DNA of 64,000 bases from Nostoc linckia z4 (GCF_002608075.1 NZ_LAHA01000042.1:1-64000), one strand, 5' to 3'; positions 35,529 through 45,332 are shown, counted from the stretch's first letter. The notes: a model not told the origin generated them from the sequence alone. A program made the numbers and translations.

Positions 35529-36584
35529 ATGACCTCTGTTTTTGAGACTATACAAAATAGTGATGTCCGTCAGTTGGCTATTAACCCAAATCATTGGTAT
35601 GTAGTTGCACGTAGTTATGAGGTGATAAATAAGCCTGTAAATGTGATACTTTGGAAGCAGGCGATCGCACTTTACCGTGATAGTCAAGGACAAGTCCACG
35701 CCTTAGAAGACCGTTGTCCCCACCGCCAAGTCAAACTCAGTCACGGGCAAGTCGTAGGTAATGAATTGGAATGTGCATATCATGGCTGGCGCTTTAACTC
35801 AGCAGGTGAATGTGCAGCAGTTCCTTATTTAGCAGCCAATCAAAAACTCCCAAATTGCACAATTCGCCGTTACCCAGTTAAAGAACAAGACGGTTTTATC
35901 TGGCTATTTCCTGGAGACGTAGAGACGTTGCATGAAACGTCTCTACAGCCGATGGGTTTACCAGAATGGGAACATTTGAATTATATTGCCACAGTTTCAG
36001 TGATTAATTGTCAGGCTCATTATTCTTATTTAATTGAAAACTTGATGGATATGTATCACGGGCATTTACATCAAGATTTACAAGCTTGGGCAGAAGCAAA
36101 TTTGCAAGATATTGAGGAAGATATGAATCGTGTAGATGCCCATTATACAGCACAAAGTTATTATAAAATAGACAAAATTTGGTCAATATCCCAATTATTT
36201 TTTCCGGCTTTGCGGAAATTACATCCCGAACCATTGGATGTGAGTTATGTTTATCCGCATTGGGTTTCTACATTAGGCAAAGATTTTAAAATTTATTGTT
36301 TATTGTGTCCGGTGAATGAGACGCAGACCAAAGCTTATTTAATTCATTTCACATCATTAAATGCCTTTTGGCGATTGCACAAATTACCAGTATGGTTTCG
36401 GCGGTTTGTGAAAGATAGTTTGTTTGGTGCAGCGCAGAAATTACTTGATGGTTTGGTAATTCAAGATGTGCAGATGATTGAAGAAGAACAGCAAGCCTAT
36501 TTGCAGAATTCCCAAAGGCGGAATTATGAATTGAATCGGGCATTGGTGAGCGTGCAAAAGTTGATGAAAAGTCAAGTTAAGTAA
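35529..36584 (+). CDS. Rieske [2Fe-2S] oxygenase, PaO-like group
   Basis: The protein is 351 residues from the ATG at 35529; an in-frame ATG at 35517 adds four but has its AAGG directly against it. The Rieske cluster ligands are C63-P-H65 and C82-x2-H85. The catalytic iron motif is NLMDMYHGHLH (Asn, Asp, His, His) near residues 170-182. This matches Rieske non-haem oxygenases related to pheophorbide a oxygenase and vanillate demethylase; the substrate is unknown. No membrane helices are obvious, unlike plant PaO. Residues about 131-140 (VETLHETSLQ) come from an inserted palindromic repeat just after the Rieske domain. Confidence 0.88.
   Translation: MTSVFETIQNSDVRQLAINPNHWYVVARSYEVINKPVNVILWKQAIALYRDSQGQVHALEDRCPHRQVKLSHGQVVGNELECAYHGWRFNSAGECAAVPYLAANQKLPNCTIRRYPVKEQDGFIWLFPGDVETLHETSLQPMGLPEWEHLNYIATVSVINCQAHYSYLIENLMDMYHGHLHQDLQAWAEANLQDIEEDMNRVDAHYTAQSYYKIDKIWSISQLFFPALRKLHPEPLDVSYVYPHWVSTLGKDFKIYCLLCPVNETQTKAYLIHFTSLNAFWRLHKLPVWFRRFVKDSLFGAAQKLLDGLVIQDVQMIEEEQQAYLQNSQRRNYELNRALVSVQKLMKSQVK
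35919..35946. repeat. Palindromic repeat inside the Rieske gene
   Basis: Arms GTAGAGACGTT (35919-35929) and AACGTCTCTAC (35936-35946) flank GCATGA. The element is the same type as the intergenic palindrome at 6614-6642. It is read through in frame as part of DVETLHETSLQ. The sequence between the Rieske domain (ending WLFPG) and the PMGLPEW segment is normally short and variable, so insertion there is tolerable. Confidence 0.85.
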
Positions 36585-36605
36585 ATAACTGATTGCGATC
36601 GCATC

Positions 36606-36950
36606 ATGGAAGTACAACCAAGGGAGATTAGGCGTTACATTACAACTGATGGTAAAATTCCTTTCGGAGAGTGGCTTGATTCGCTGCGAGATAGGAGAGC
36701 CAAAGCTAAAATTAAAGAGAGGTTAAAACGTGTCAGTCTTGGCAATTTGGGAAATTGTAAATCAGTTGGAGAGGGTGTTTTTGAACTCAAGATTGATTAT
36801 GGCCCTGGCTACAGAGTGTATTTTGGACAGATAGGGACAACGATTGTGCTTCTGCTGTTGGGTGGAGATAAAAGCACCCAAGAACAAGATATTTGCAAAG
36901 CTCAGGAGTATTGGGCAAACTATGAAAAGAGTGAAAACGCCGACCAGTGA
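36606..36950 (+). CDS. RelE/HigB-like toxin (Gp49-like family)
   Basis: The 114-residue protein fits the phage-derived Gp49-like/HigB group of RelE-fold toxins: IPFGEWLDSLRDRRAKAKI, then RLKRVSLGNLGNCKSVGEGVFELKIDYGPGYRVYFG and a VLLLLGGDKSTQEQDI tail. The basic and aromatic residues (R.KAR-type helix, GYRVYF) match ribosome-dependent mRNA nucleases. The antitoxin-like gene overlaps its 3' end by 29 bases, and toxin-first order is typical of HigBA-like pairs. It starts 21 bases after the Rieske gene but need not share its transcript. Confidence 0.87.
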   Translation: MEVQPREIRRYITTDGKIPFGEWLDSLRDRRAKAKIKERLKRVSLGNLGNCKSVGEGVFELKIDYGPGYRVYFGQIGTTIVLLLLGGDKSTQEQDICKAQEYWANYEKSENADQ

Positions 36951-37221
36951 TAGCTATCAAGAATATTTGATTGAATCTCTCAAAGACCCCGAAGAGGCAG
37001 CAGCTTACATTGAGGCAATATTAGAAGCAGAAGAGCCTGAAGCTGAACTCTTAACCTCTGCTTTAAAAGATGTTATTGATGCACGGCTGAAAATGAACAG
37101 TCTGTCAGAACAAGCAAAAAAGAAGTGGGAACAACTTTCAGAAAGTAATGGTGCTGAAATTTACAACTTGGTGGCGCTACTGGATGCCCTTGGATTTAGA
37201 TTAGCAGTTACTCTCAAGTAA
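36922..37221 (+). CDS. HigA-like antitoxin of the addiction module
   Basis: The protein is 99 residues from the ATG at 36922, where the family-like part starts (MKRVKTPTSDSYQEYLIESL). An earlier in-frame start at 36844 would only read the toxin gene in another frame. DPEEAAAYIEAILEAEEPEAELLTSALKDVIDA is typical of the HI1420-type addiction antidote proteins. The C-terminal half should hold a Cro/C1-type helix-turn-helix but is short, with LSESNGAEIYNLVALLDALGFRLAV. It probably neutralises the overlapping toxin and represses the pair. Confidence 0.83.
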   Translation: MKRVKTPTSDSYQEYLIESLKDPEEAAAYIEAILEAEEPEAELLTSALKDVIDARLKMNSLSEQAKKKWEQLSESNGAEIYNLVALLDALGFRLAVTLK

Positions 37222-37545
37222 GTTTTTTTGTTAGTGTATTTGCGTAGGTACTGAAACTATACTTAGTTGGGTATTTAGAGGCAAAATAGTTAGTAATATG
37301 CCCAAATCCTCATTATGAGTTATTGCCTCAATCCCATCTGTCATTAACCACACCTGCTAAATCGTTGACTGTTGACGGTTCACAGTTAACAGTCAACGCT
37401 TTAATAGTGACAATTTATCTCATTATCAGAGGATTCAAGCATTAGGCTACAACTTGAAGCTGGATAATTAGCGAATATAAATGCCCTTTTCTTGAGGACA
37501 GTGGAAAATAAAGATAAGTAAGAACGATGCTGGGCGCTATCATCC
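37222..37545. pseudogene. Spacer with remnant of a second zinc-ribbon kinase start
   Basis: At 37315-37347 the codons read MSYCLNPICH and then TAA, nearly the first ten codons of the intact kinase at 37546 (MSYCLNPRCP). If the TAA is read as CAA, the next residues are PHLLN, then similarity ends. This looks like the decayed start of a related kinase or a partial duplication. The spacer also holds an 11-bp hairpin of the GTTGACTGTT family (37363-37373 with 37388-37398). Confidence 0.55.
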
Positions 37546-38682
37546 ATGAGTTATTGCCTTAATCCCCGTTGTCCGAAGCCTGAAAATTCTGGTAATGTCA
37601 ATTTTTGTTTGACTTGCGGTTCTAAGTTGCTTCTCAAAGAACGATACCGTGCTATTAAACCAATAGGTCAAGGTGGTTTTGGCAGAACTTTTTTAGCTGT
37701 GGATGAAGATAAACCATCAAAGCCGCGCTGTGTAATTAAGCAATTTTATCCGCAAGCCCAAGGTACGAATACTGTGCAAAAAGCGGTGGAGTTGTTTAAC
37801 CAAGAAGCGGTACAGTTAGATGAATTGGGCAAACATCCGCAAATTCCAGAATTATTAGCATATTTTACTCAAGAAGACCGCCAATATCTCGTACAAGAAT
37901 TTATTGATGGGCAAAATTTAGCCCAGGAACTCGCACATAAAGGTGCTTTTAGTGAAGCACAAATCTGGCAATTACTCAATGATTTATTACCAGTATTGAA
38001 ATTTTGTCATGTTAGACAAGTGATTCACCGCGATATTAAGCCAGAAAATATTATTTTACGTAGCAACGATGGCAAATTAGTTTTGGTAGATTTTGGTGCT
38101 TCTAAATCTGCTACTGGCACTGCCTTAAATCGAACAGGTACTAGTATTGGTAGTCCGGAATATGTCGCCCCAGAACAAATGCGAGGTAGGGCTGTTTTTG
38201 CCAGTGATATTTATAGTTTGGGTGCGACTTGTATTAACTTATTAACCAGGCGATCGCCTTTCGATTCCTATGATACAAATAATGATACTTGGATTTGGCA
38301 AAAATATTTAAAAACTCCTGTTAGTCATGCATTAAGCCGCATTTTGAACAAGATGCTAGAAAGTGTCCCAATGCGCCGTTATCAAACAATAGATGAAGTT
38401 GTAAAAGACTTAAATCAACATTCCAAAGCAGCGACACCAGCGAACACGGCAAAGCCTATTCCTCAACCTCAGGCTAATTCTACACCTCCTGTAGTTAGCC
38501 AATCACCTAGTCAAATCGATTTAGAATTAGAGGAAATGAAAACTCAATTTCTCATTGGCGGTAAACCACAGCAAAATAAAGTTCAATCGCCAAATTCAAC
38601 ACCTCAACCTTCTAACAAAAGTCAAATAGACAAAGAATTAGAAGAACTAAAAGCTAAATATCTTGGCAATAACAATCCCTAA
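37546..38682 (+). CDS. Ser/Thr protein kinase with N-terminal zinc ribbon
   Basis: The 378-residue protein starts with a four-cysteine ribbon (C4, C9, C21, C24). The kinase domain has the glycine loop GQGGFG at 41-46, lysine K65, catalytic HRD at 161-163 and DFG at 182-184, so it should be active. GSPEYVAPEQMRG is the activation segment end. The tail (about 285-378) is Pro/Gln/Ser-rich and carries two similar acidic helices (SQIDLELEEMKTQFL and SQIDKELEELKAKYL). It has no membrane helix. Such kinases are numerous in Nostoc, and the target is unknown. Confidence 0.92.
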   Translation: MSYCLNPRCPKPENSGNVNFCLTCGSKLLLKERYRAIKPIGQGGFGRTFLAVDEDKPSKPRCVIKQFYPQAQGTNTVQKAVELFNQEAVQLDELGKHPQIPELLAYFTQEDRQYLVQEFIDGQNLAQELAHKGAFSEAQIWQLLNDLLPVLKFCHVRQVIHRDIKPENIILRSNDGKLVLVDFGASKSATGTALNRTGTSIGSPEYVAPEQMRGRAVFASDIYSLGATCINLLTRRSPFDSYDTNNDTWIWQKYLKTPVSHALSRILNKMLESVPMRRYQTIDEVVKDLNQHSKAATPANTAKPIPQPQANSTPPVVSQSPSQIDLELEEMKTQFLIGGKPQQNKVQSPNSTPQPSNKSQIDKELEELKAKYLGNNNP

Positions 38683-38786
38683 TAAAAAAACTTTGAAAAA
38701 CTCTTTGCGCCTTTGCGCGACGCCAGTTGCTTCAAGTCGGCAGAGCCGCCCAACGCACTGGCTCCTCTGCGTGAGAATAAAAACAA
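38683..38786. repeat. Short spacer with dispersed repeat
   Basis: The spacer between convergent genes has the CTTTGCGCCTTTGCGCGACG-type repeat and GGCAGAGCCGCCCAACGCAC, both of the dispersed kind. No clear terminator with a T-run is visible. Confidence 0.5.
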
Positions 38787-40199
38787 CTAAACCCCTCTTC
38801 TCGGCTTACGAACTACACCTTGCCAGCGAATAGTTTGTTTAGCAGAACGTTCTCCCAAAGAACGAGTCGCTACCACTTCAATTTCAACATTCACACCAGG
38901 ACGTAAAACGTCGTTAGGAATTTTCAGCTTACCTAAAGCGAGAGTAAAGCGGTTGTAATCACGAGTCACAAATTCATTGGGAATATCACCTTCGTATTCA
39001 GTTTTGTAGTCAGAAAAACCGTAGGAGCTATCTTTGGCGCGGAATTTAACACGAAACTGAGTATTAATAGCATTAGATTTTGCTGCTAAATCAACTATTT
39101 TTAAATTTAGGTTTTGTCCTGCATCGGCGAATTCGGCCACAGCTAACCGTGTGACATCTTTTTTAGCAATGGCATAGTTAACAGTGAAAGTTGTCAAGTT
39201 AGCTTCACTTTTGCTACTACCATCAATCCATAAATCTTCAGAAAAATTAACCTCTACTTGTTTGCTATCAGTTAAATTTGCTGTTACCAATTCATTGGCA
39301 AAGCTTGTGATTGGTTGTGTTTCTTGCCAAATTATTTGAAAAGCTTCTTCTAAACGCGCTTCAAACTCTCGATAATTATCTGCGATCGCTGAACCAGGCG
39401 CAAGTAGAGAAAGGGAACCTGGGCGAACGTTCCATTTGTTTTTCGAGAGTTTAAATGGTTTATTTGTTAGTTCTGAAATTGCTAATTTCACAGTGGGGTT
39501 ATCATCAGCCAAGGGTTCTTTGCTGTTGACAATACTCAAAGTTCCTAAGCTTCCGTTCCTACCATCTCTACCATCCCTACCATCTCGCCCATCACTACCA
39601 TCAGTGCAACGATAAACCTTGTTAGTACACTTGTAGTTGGGACTACCGGGAGTTCCTTCACAAGTTTGCACTTCCCATTTCCGTCGGCGACATTTACAAC
39701 CGTCCGTACCATTTCCACCTCTACCGCCGCGTCCGCCTTCGCCGCCAGTGGCGCGGACAAAAATGTTTCGCAAGTCTGCCAAATTTGTGTAGTAAACCGT
39801 TATCGAACCACCATTACCCCCATTTCCTCCTTTACCACCATCACCACCACTACCACCATCAGGTGCATTGATATCGTGGCTGACATTATCTGGTTGGTTT
39901 CTACAGTTAGGTCTATAACCCGGTTCTCCATCTTCCCCATCTTCACCATCTGTCCCAGACAGTTCAAGATTTACAGGTGAACCATTGACAAAAAGACTTT
40001 GATTTTGACCGCTAGAACCATCTCTACCAGAACGCCCACTGCTTCCCGTGCGTCCATCTGTGCCATAATTTCTAGCTAGTTGATAGTTTTTGTCAGAGGC
40101 AAAAGCTGGACATAACAGTGAATCAGAAGCAGGCAAAAAGTTAGTAAATAAGCACAATGTAAAAAGAAGTGGTAGCTTACTTGTCAAACCCTTGTGCAT
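38787..40199 (-). CDS. Secreted collagen-like (Gly-X-Y) protein
   Basis: The 470-residue protein has a signal peptide (about 1-34, LPLLFTLCLFTNFLPASDSL..AFA). Glycine-rich triplet blocks follow: GTDGRTGSSGRSGRDGSSG, GTDGEDGEDGEPG, GGSGGDGGKGGNGGNGG, GGEGGRGGRGGNGTDG and DGSDGRDGRDGRDGRNG. Several are true Gly-X-Y runs. A cysteine-rich stretch (CKCRRRK..C..TPG..C..K.YRC) lies between blocks. Residues about 225-470 look like a beta-rich domain with no named family. A cell-surface or sheath structural role is plausible. The gene is alone on the minus strand. Confidence 0.82.
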   Translation of the reverse strand: MHKGLTSKLPLLFTLCLFTNFLPASDSLLCPAFASDKNYQLARNYGTDGRTGSSGRSGRDGSSGQNQSLFVNGSPVNLELSGTDGEDGEDGEPGYRPNCRNQPDNVSHDINAPDGGSGGDGGKGGNGGNGGSITVYYTNLADLRNIFVRATGGEGGRGGRGGNGTDGCKCRRRKWEVQTCEGTPGSPNYKCTNKVYRCTDGSDGRDGRDGRDGRNGSLGTLSIVNSKEPLADDNPTVKLAISELTNKPFKLSKNKWNVRPGSLSLLAPGSAIADNYREFEARLEEAFQIIWQETQPITSFANELVTANLTDSKQVEVNFSEDLWIDGSSKSEANLTTFTVNYAIAKKDVTRLAVAEFADAGQNLNLKIVDLAAKSNAINTQFRVKFRAKDSSYGFSDYKTEYEGDIPNEFVTRDYNRFTLALGKLKIPNDVLRPGVNVEIEVVATRSLGERSAKQTIRWQGVVRKPRRGV

Positions 40200-40365
40200 C
40201 TGGTTACACCTAAAACCTCACTGGAATTAAGTGTATCTTATTTTTTGAAGGGAACAGGGAACAGGCAACAGCCAAGATAACTTCGGAGAAACCAGAGAGA
40301 TTTTAATCATAAATGATTACCCGGACATGATATTTAGGAGTAGGCGGAATAAAGGGAAGAAGAAC

Positions 40366-40431
40366 TCCCAACTCCTAACTCCTAACTCCCAACTCCCAAC
40401 TCCCAACTCCCAACTCCCAACTCCCAACTCA
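40366..40431. repeat. CAACTCC heptamer tandem repeat
   Basis: About eight copies of CAACTCC/TAACTCC follow each other right up to the 3' end of the antiporter gene, whose TTA (stop) starts at 40432. It is a typical heptamer STRR tract. The rest of the 40200-40365 spacer shows no gene. Confidence 0.88.
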
Positions 40432-42513
40432 TTACGAATTAGGTTCCCCAACCAAAACAATTGAACACTTCAATTCTCGAATCATCTGGGTTGTGACTTG
40501 GCTAACGGCTAGTCCACCGGCTGTGCGATAACGCACGGAACGCAACACGACTAAATCAAATGCTTGGGCTTGGCGAATTACTGTTTTAGCGACATCATCA
40601 CCTTTGATGGTGACAATGTTGGTTTTTACCTGTAGCTGGCTTTTAGAGGCGATATCAGATAATTGAGAGACAAATTTTTCTACTAAATTTGGGCGGGTGT
40701 TGCGATCGCAAACATGCAACAATACTACTTCTGCTTGATTTACATCAGCTAAAATCTGGGCAAACCTTAAAGCACCTATGGTTTGGTGAGTTAAATCTCC
40801 CACTGGTACGAGAATTTTTTGGATTGTCTTAGGACTGCTCAAGAGGCGTGTGACTGCAACCGGACAGTGAGAAGACCAAAAGACGCTATCAATTACATTA
40901 CCAAATAAGCGGGCACGTAAACCTGTTGTTCGCGACCAACCCATCACCACTAAATTAGCGTTTTGTTCTCGACTAGTGCGGCTTATTGCTAAAGCTATAT
41001 CATCGTCAATTCGATTTGTTGGTGATACTTCCACATCAAATTCTTGACTGATGTCTCTAGCTAACTTCAATCTTTGGTGACTTTGTTCGAGTCCTGTTAC
41101 TAACTGTGGATCGTCCATTTGGATATGCGCTTTCGTAACAGCCAATGGCACAATTCTTCCAGATTCATGACTAGCTAATAATGCTGCCATTTCTATCAAA
41201 TAGCGCTGTGTTTGAGGGTTGTATATTGGCACTACAACAGTGAATGAATCTTGTTTTTTTTCTGCTAATTCTTCTTCATTACCTCCCCACCAAGTCGTGA
41301 GACTATCTGTTTGAAAATCTGTCTCTTGCAACTGTAAAGAAGAAGCAAATCTCGCTGTGATTACCGGGCCTAATATTGCAGTCACCAGCATCAAGACAAT
41401 GACGCTGTTTAACACACCTTCATTGATTAGCCGTTCGCCCGCAGAATTCATACTTTGATAAGCTACCAAAGTTGCTGCTAGTGTAGCTGCTACCTGTGGC
41501 AGTGACAATGACCACATTGTTAGTAATTCAGCCGTATTATAGCGGTACAAGAGTTTGGCTAAAAATGCTGCGATAAATTTGCTACCAATTAAGGCTGCTA
41601 CAATGGCCACAGTCAACCAAATTGAACTAAGAGTTTTCAAAAATGCCGGAATATTAATTAATAATCCCATGTCCACGAAGAAACAAGGGATAAACAAAAC
41701 ACTGCCGATAAATTCAATTTTCTCTTTGACTGGGCTACGTCCTAGAACATCATTGACAGCTAAACCTGCTAAAAAAGCACCAACAATTTTTTCAACTCCA
41801 ATAATCTGCGCTCCCACAGATGCCAAAAATAATGCTAGTAATATAAACAAAAATTGATTGCTTTGTTCGTCTCCCGAACGACGAAAAAATTCTTTTCCTG
41901 CCCAATCAAAGCCAAATAGAACAACAACAGAGTAAATTGCTAATCCACCTAACAAAGTTGCTAAACTCAAGGCGGAGAATTCTCCTCCATGAATTCCTAC
42001 ACAAATTGCTAATACTAGCAAAGCTCCTGTATCAGTAAAAATTGTGGCACCAATTGTCACAGTTACAGCTTCATTTGTAACGACACCGAGACGACTGACA
42101 ATTGGATATGCTAATAAAGTATGTGACGCCAGTAAAGAACCAATTAATACTGAAGAATTCCAACTAAAATTAAATAAACGTCCGACAAGAATTCCAGCAA
42201 TTAATGGAACTAAGAATGTAAGCGCGCCAAACCCCATTGAGCGATTTTTAGTTTTCTTGAACTGCTGTAAATCAATTTCTAAACCTGCTACGAACATCAA
42301 ATAAAGTTTACCGATATCGGAAAGCAATTTAATAGTTTCAGATTCGGAGTTTAACAACTTTAGCCCGTTTTCTCCTAGTATTATTCCTGCCAGTAATAAT
42401 CCCACTAAGCCAGGGAGTCGCAGACGTTCAAATATAGGGGGTATAGTAAATATTACTATTAAGAGAATAGTAAATGCAATGATAGGACTGTTTATTAGGG
42501 AGCTTTCTGGCAT
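40432..42513 (-). CDS. CPA2-type cation/proton antiporter with C-terminal stress-protein domains
   Basis: The 693-residue protein has about 12 membrane helices in residues 1-390 ([61 protein letters not shown]), which match the CPA2/KefB-NapA group of Na+ or K+/H+ antiporters. The last 280 residues contain two universal-stress-protein-like domains ([11 protein letters not shown]..., [22 protein letters not shown]; and [24 protein letters not shown]). Such domains may sense ATP or regulate transport. It is a single-gene unit; the ion is not clear from sequence. Confidence 0.9.
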   Translation of the reverse strand: MPESSLINSPIIAFTILLIVIFTIPPIFERLRLPGLVGLLLAGIILGENGLKLLNSESETIKLLSDIGKLYLMFVAGLEIDLQQFKKTKNRSMGFGALTFLVPLIAGILVGRLFNFSWNSSVLIGSLLASHTLLAYPIVSRLGVVTNEAVTVTIGATIFTDTGALLVLAICVGIHGGEFSALSLATLLGGLAIYSVVVLFGFDWAGKEFFRRSGDEQSNQFLFILLALFLASVGAQIIGVEKIVGAFLAGLAVNDVLGRSPVKEKIEFIGSVLFIPCFFVDMGLLINIPAFLKTLSSIWLTVAIVAALIGSKFIAAFLAKLLYRYNTAELLTMWSLSLPQVAATLAATLVAYQSMNSAGERLINEGVLNSVIVLMLVTAILGPVITARFASSLQLQETDFQTDSLTTWWGGNEEELAEKKQDSFTVVVPIYNPQTQRYLIEMAALLASHESGRIVPLAVTKAHIQMDDPQLVTGLEQSHQRLKLARDISQEFDVEVSPTNRIDDDIALAISRTSREQNANLVVMGWSRTTGLRARLFGNVIDSVFWSSHCPVAVTRLLSSPKTIQKILVPVGDLTHQTIGALRFAQILADVNQAEVVLLHVCDRNTRPNLVEKFVSQLSDIASKSQLQVKTNIVTIKGDDVAKTVIRQAQAFDLVVLRSVRYRTAGGLAVSQVTTQMIRELKCSIVLVGEPNS

Positions 42514-43117
42514 TTGTAATAAATAAACCTAGCTTGTAAGTGTACTATTTAGATACAAAAATTCATGGAAAATTTTCGTAGAGTTAGGGTTTATCGAATT
42601 CTGGCAATTAAATCCTTAACAGCATAAATGTTCGATAGCAATCCTAATTCTATCTTAAGAATGGTTTATTTATATCCACAGACAGAAATAAATATGGATT
42701 TGGAAATTGCGAACATGCTCAATATTTTTATAACCATAAATCATAATCATCAATCTATCAACGGTGATATTTTAGTAAAATGTAAGTTTTTATAGAAAAT
42801 AATTGCAAATTTTAGCTTCTGGGTAAGCCTAATTTATAAATAATCCCAATAATTGCTAAAGTTACAACATTAATTTTAGTAATTTAGCGCCAGATAAACT
42901 AATACAATGACTTTGGGGATGTTGTAATATCAAGCTCGGTTAATTACTTAAAATTGAGAATTCAAAACTTCCCACGTCGCTACCTTGGTGCGTTTCCAGT
43001 TTCTATAAGAATATTTGCTCATAGCCTAGCCAGATCTAGAAAAATCTGGAAAAGCGCTCCTATGTGTTCCTATCAATGATAATTTTAAGCATTGGGAACC
43101 CCTAAAAATCAGAGTTT
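42514..43117. other. AT-rich divergent promoter region
   Basis: The 604 bases lie between the antiporter (minus) and chlM (plus). They should contain both promoters. I see no gene, repeat array or structured RNA, only low-GC DNA with short A/T runs. Confidence 0.5.
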
Positions 43118-43804
43118 ATGAACGCAGCCGACGATAAAACAATTGTTCGCGAGTATTTCAATTCCACAGGGTTTGACCGTTGGAGGCGGATTTACGGCGA
43201 TGGTGAAGTCAACAAAGTCCAGCTGGACATCCGCAATGGACACCAGCAAACAGTAGATACAGTTATCGACTGGCTAAAAGCTGATAACAATTTACCAGAA
43301 CTATCAATCTGCGATGCTGGCTGTGGTGTAGGTAGTCTCAGCATTCCCCTGGCGGTAGATGGAGCCAAGGTCTATGCGAGCGATATTTCTGAAAAAATGG
43401 TGGAAGAAGGCAAAGATAGAGCAAAGCAAACCTTGGGAAATAGTGAAAATCCTACTTTTGCGGTGCAGGATTTGGAATCCTTGAGTGGTAGTTACCATAC
43501 TGTTATTTGCTTGGATGTCCTCATTCACTACCCCCAAGAAAAAGCAGATGAAATGATTTCTCACCTCTGTTCTTTAGCACAGTCGCGGATAATTCTCAGT
43601 TTTGCACCTAAAACCTGCGCCTTGACTATACTCAAGAAAATTGGCAGTTTCTTTCCTGGGCCGAGTAAAGCCACTCGTGCATATTTGCATCGTGAGGCTG
43701 ACGTGGTGAGAATTTTGGAAAATAATGGATTTTCAGTGCAACGTCAAGCCATGACTAAAACTCGCTTTTATTTTTCTCGCTTACTGGAAGCTACCCGTCA
43801 GTAA
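43118..43804 (+). CDS. chlM: Magnesium-protoporphyrin IX methyltransferase
   Basis: The 228-residue enzyme transfers a methyl group from SAM to Mg-protoporphyrin IX in chlorophyll synthesis. It starts with the family phrase VREYFNSTGFDRWRRIYGDGEVNKVQLDIR. The SAM motif is DAGCGVG at 66-72, with YASDISEKMVEEG after it. The late YLHREADVVRILENNGF and TRFYFSRLLEA are typical. Length fits the family. It is separated from other chlorophyll genes here. Confidence 0.97.
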   Translation: MNAADDKTIVREYFNSTGFDRWRRIYGDGEVNKVQLDIRNGHQQTVDTVIDWLKADNNLPELSICDAGCGVGSLSIPLAVDGAKVYASDISEKMVEEGKDRAKQTLGNSENPTFAVQDLESLSGSYHTVICLDVLIHYPQEKADEMISHLCSLAQSRIILSFAPKTCALTILKKIGSFFPGPSKATRAYLHREADVVRILENNGFSVQRQAMTKTRFYFSRLLEATRQ

Positions 43805-43824
43805 TACCGAACTGTGTTTAGTAG

Positions 43825-43853
43825 GGTGCGTTATGGTTTGAGCCTAACGCACC
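43825..43853. terminator. Hairpin between chlM and ATPase genes
   Basis: A 9-bp stem GGTGCGTTA/TAACGCACC (43825-43833 and 43845-43853) lies in the 55-base gap between convergent genes. It belongs to the common GTAGGGTGCGTTA repeat type of cyanobacteria. It may serve as a 3' end for chlM, though no T-run follows. Confidence 0.6.
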
Positions 43854-43859
43854 GCCATA

Positions 43860-45332
43860 TTAACTATTGGTGGGAGATGTTGAATTTTGTAGGAAGTTTT
43901 GCTTTTGATTTTTGCTGTCACTGCCATTGGGAGCATAAAAAAATATCATAAAGGAAGCGATGGCGATCGCACTTAGTCCCAAGAAAATCATTCCAGCAAT
44001 TAACCAAATTTCTCCCTTAGTCCGATGAATTTTGACTCCAGAAGGTTTAACAGAAGGTAAACTCTGTTTAAGATTTGCAGATTTGTCACTCCCAGTAAGG
44101 CTTTTAGGAATGGTGATTTGCTTGGGATTTTTGTTGATTTGAGGTAATTGATTCGCCGTTTCGTAGGTGTCTTTAATTTCTTGTTTATCTAATTTTTCTA
44201 ATTCCCTAATTTCGTGCCATAACGGGTGACGTTGTATTAACCAACGCTGGACTAATTCGATTTTTATTTTATTGCCTTCCTCGTTTAAAAAGCCTTTTGA
44301 TGTTAATTCTTTAGTTAATTTTTCTAGCGAATCTCTGGACAAGACATTGTCATAATTTGCAAGTAGCTTCAATGGGTCTTTTTCTAACTCGCGATCGCTT
44401 TTTTCCAAAACTATTTTTTGCGCCTCAGCCACAGCCGAAAAAACTACCTTCTCCAGCGCAGACAAAGCCTCCCAGTACCAGGCAAACCCAGCTTCTGCAA
44501 GCTCAACTGCCTTATCTATAATATTTTCTACATCTTTTCGTTCAACTTCCCATTTTTGCAGTTCCCTAGCTCTACTGAAAACCGCAAAACACAGAATTTG
44601 AATGAAATAAGGATGTCCTGCTGATAATTCAGTAATCGCTTCTATAGCTTCTGGTTCGTAACTCAAAGAACCTGCAACAGGTCGGATAATTAGCTGTTTT
44701 ATACTTTCGTTATCTAAAAAACCAACTTCTTCAATGGGTACTTCAGGAAATATTTGCAGCAAATTTGATACATCTGCTGGTTTTCTTCCAGCAAATATTA
44801 TCGCAAATAATTTGGGATTTTTATAGACAACATTTTTTAATTGCTTGAATAATGATTCAAGTTCTACACCAATATGTTTATTGTTTAAAGCATCAAATTC
44901 GTCTAAAAGTAATATTAAATTTTTATCTTTTAGATGCTCATAAATTTGAGGTAGAAATTTATTACAAAAAATATGCTTTTCTTCTTCTATTTCTTGAGCT
45001 TTTGGGATCGCTACTTGTTCTTGAGGTATTTCTAATTGTTCGACAATAGCTTCTGCTAAATTCTCTAACAGATTGTCGAGTTTTTCTTGGCTATGATATT
45101 CTAAATCAAAGCTCACAAAAACAGAGTTATCTACTTTGACCAGTTGAGGAATATTTTGAAGTAGAGATGACTTGCCTATACGCCGCTGACCGTGCAATAA
45201 TATTACTTTCTGACCTTGTCTCAGATTTTCTTCAATAAACCCTAATTGCTTCTGCCGTCCAAAAAATATTGCCGATTCACTAATCGGACGACCGATAACA
45301 TAGGGGTTTCTCTGAGATTTTAGTTGTATCAT
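43860..45332 (-). CDS. STAND-type ATPase with C-terminal membrane anchor
   Basis: From the ATG at 45332 the protein has 490 residues. The frame opens at a TTG at 45452, but similarity to the next gene starts at MIQLKSQRNPYVIGRPI. The ATPase domain has Walker A GQRRIGKSS at 48-56, Walker B LILLLDEFDAL and a sensor-like IIFAGRK. A winged-helix-like segment with L.SKGFL...G..KI..EL.QRWL.QRHPL follows. One membrane helix lies near 450-475, with a short Asn/Ser tail. This places the ATPase in the cytosol and the tail outside. It is a close relative of the N-terminal half of the gene at 45519-48539. Confidence 0.85.
   Translation of the reverse strand: MIQLKSQRNPYVIGRPISESAIFFGRQKQLGFIEENLRQGQKVILLHGQRRIGKSSLLQNIPQLVKVDNSVFVSFDLEYHSQEKLDNLLENLAEAIVEQLEIPQEQVAIPKAQEIEEEKHIFCNKFLPQIYEHLKDKNLILLLDEFDALNNKHIGVELESLFKQLKNVVYKNPKLFAIIFAGRKPADVSNLLQIFPEVPIEEVGFLDNESIKQLIIRPVAGSLSYEPEAIEAITELSAGHPYFIQILCFAVFSRARELQKWEVERKDVENIIDKAVELAEAGFAWYWEALSALEKVVFSAVAEAQKIVLEKSDRELEKDPLKLLANYDNVLSRDSLEKLTKELTSKGFLNEEGNKIKIELVQRWLIQRHPLWHEIRELEKLDKQEIKDTYETANQLPQINKNPKQITIPKSLTGSDKSANLKQSLPSVKPSGVKIHRTKGEIWLIAGMIFLGLSAIAIASFMIFFYAPNGSDSKNQKQNFLQNSTSPTNS

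Noticed and set aside
36844-36921. Upstream start for the HigA-like antitoxin
   Set aside because: The extra 26 residues are the toxin gene read in another frame; the family-like sequence starts at 36922.
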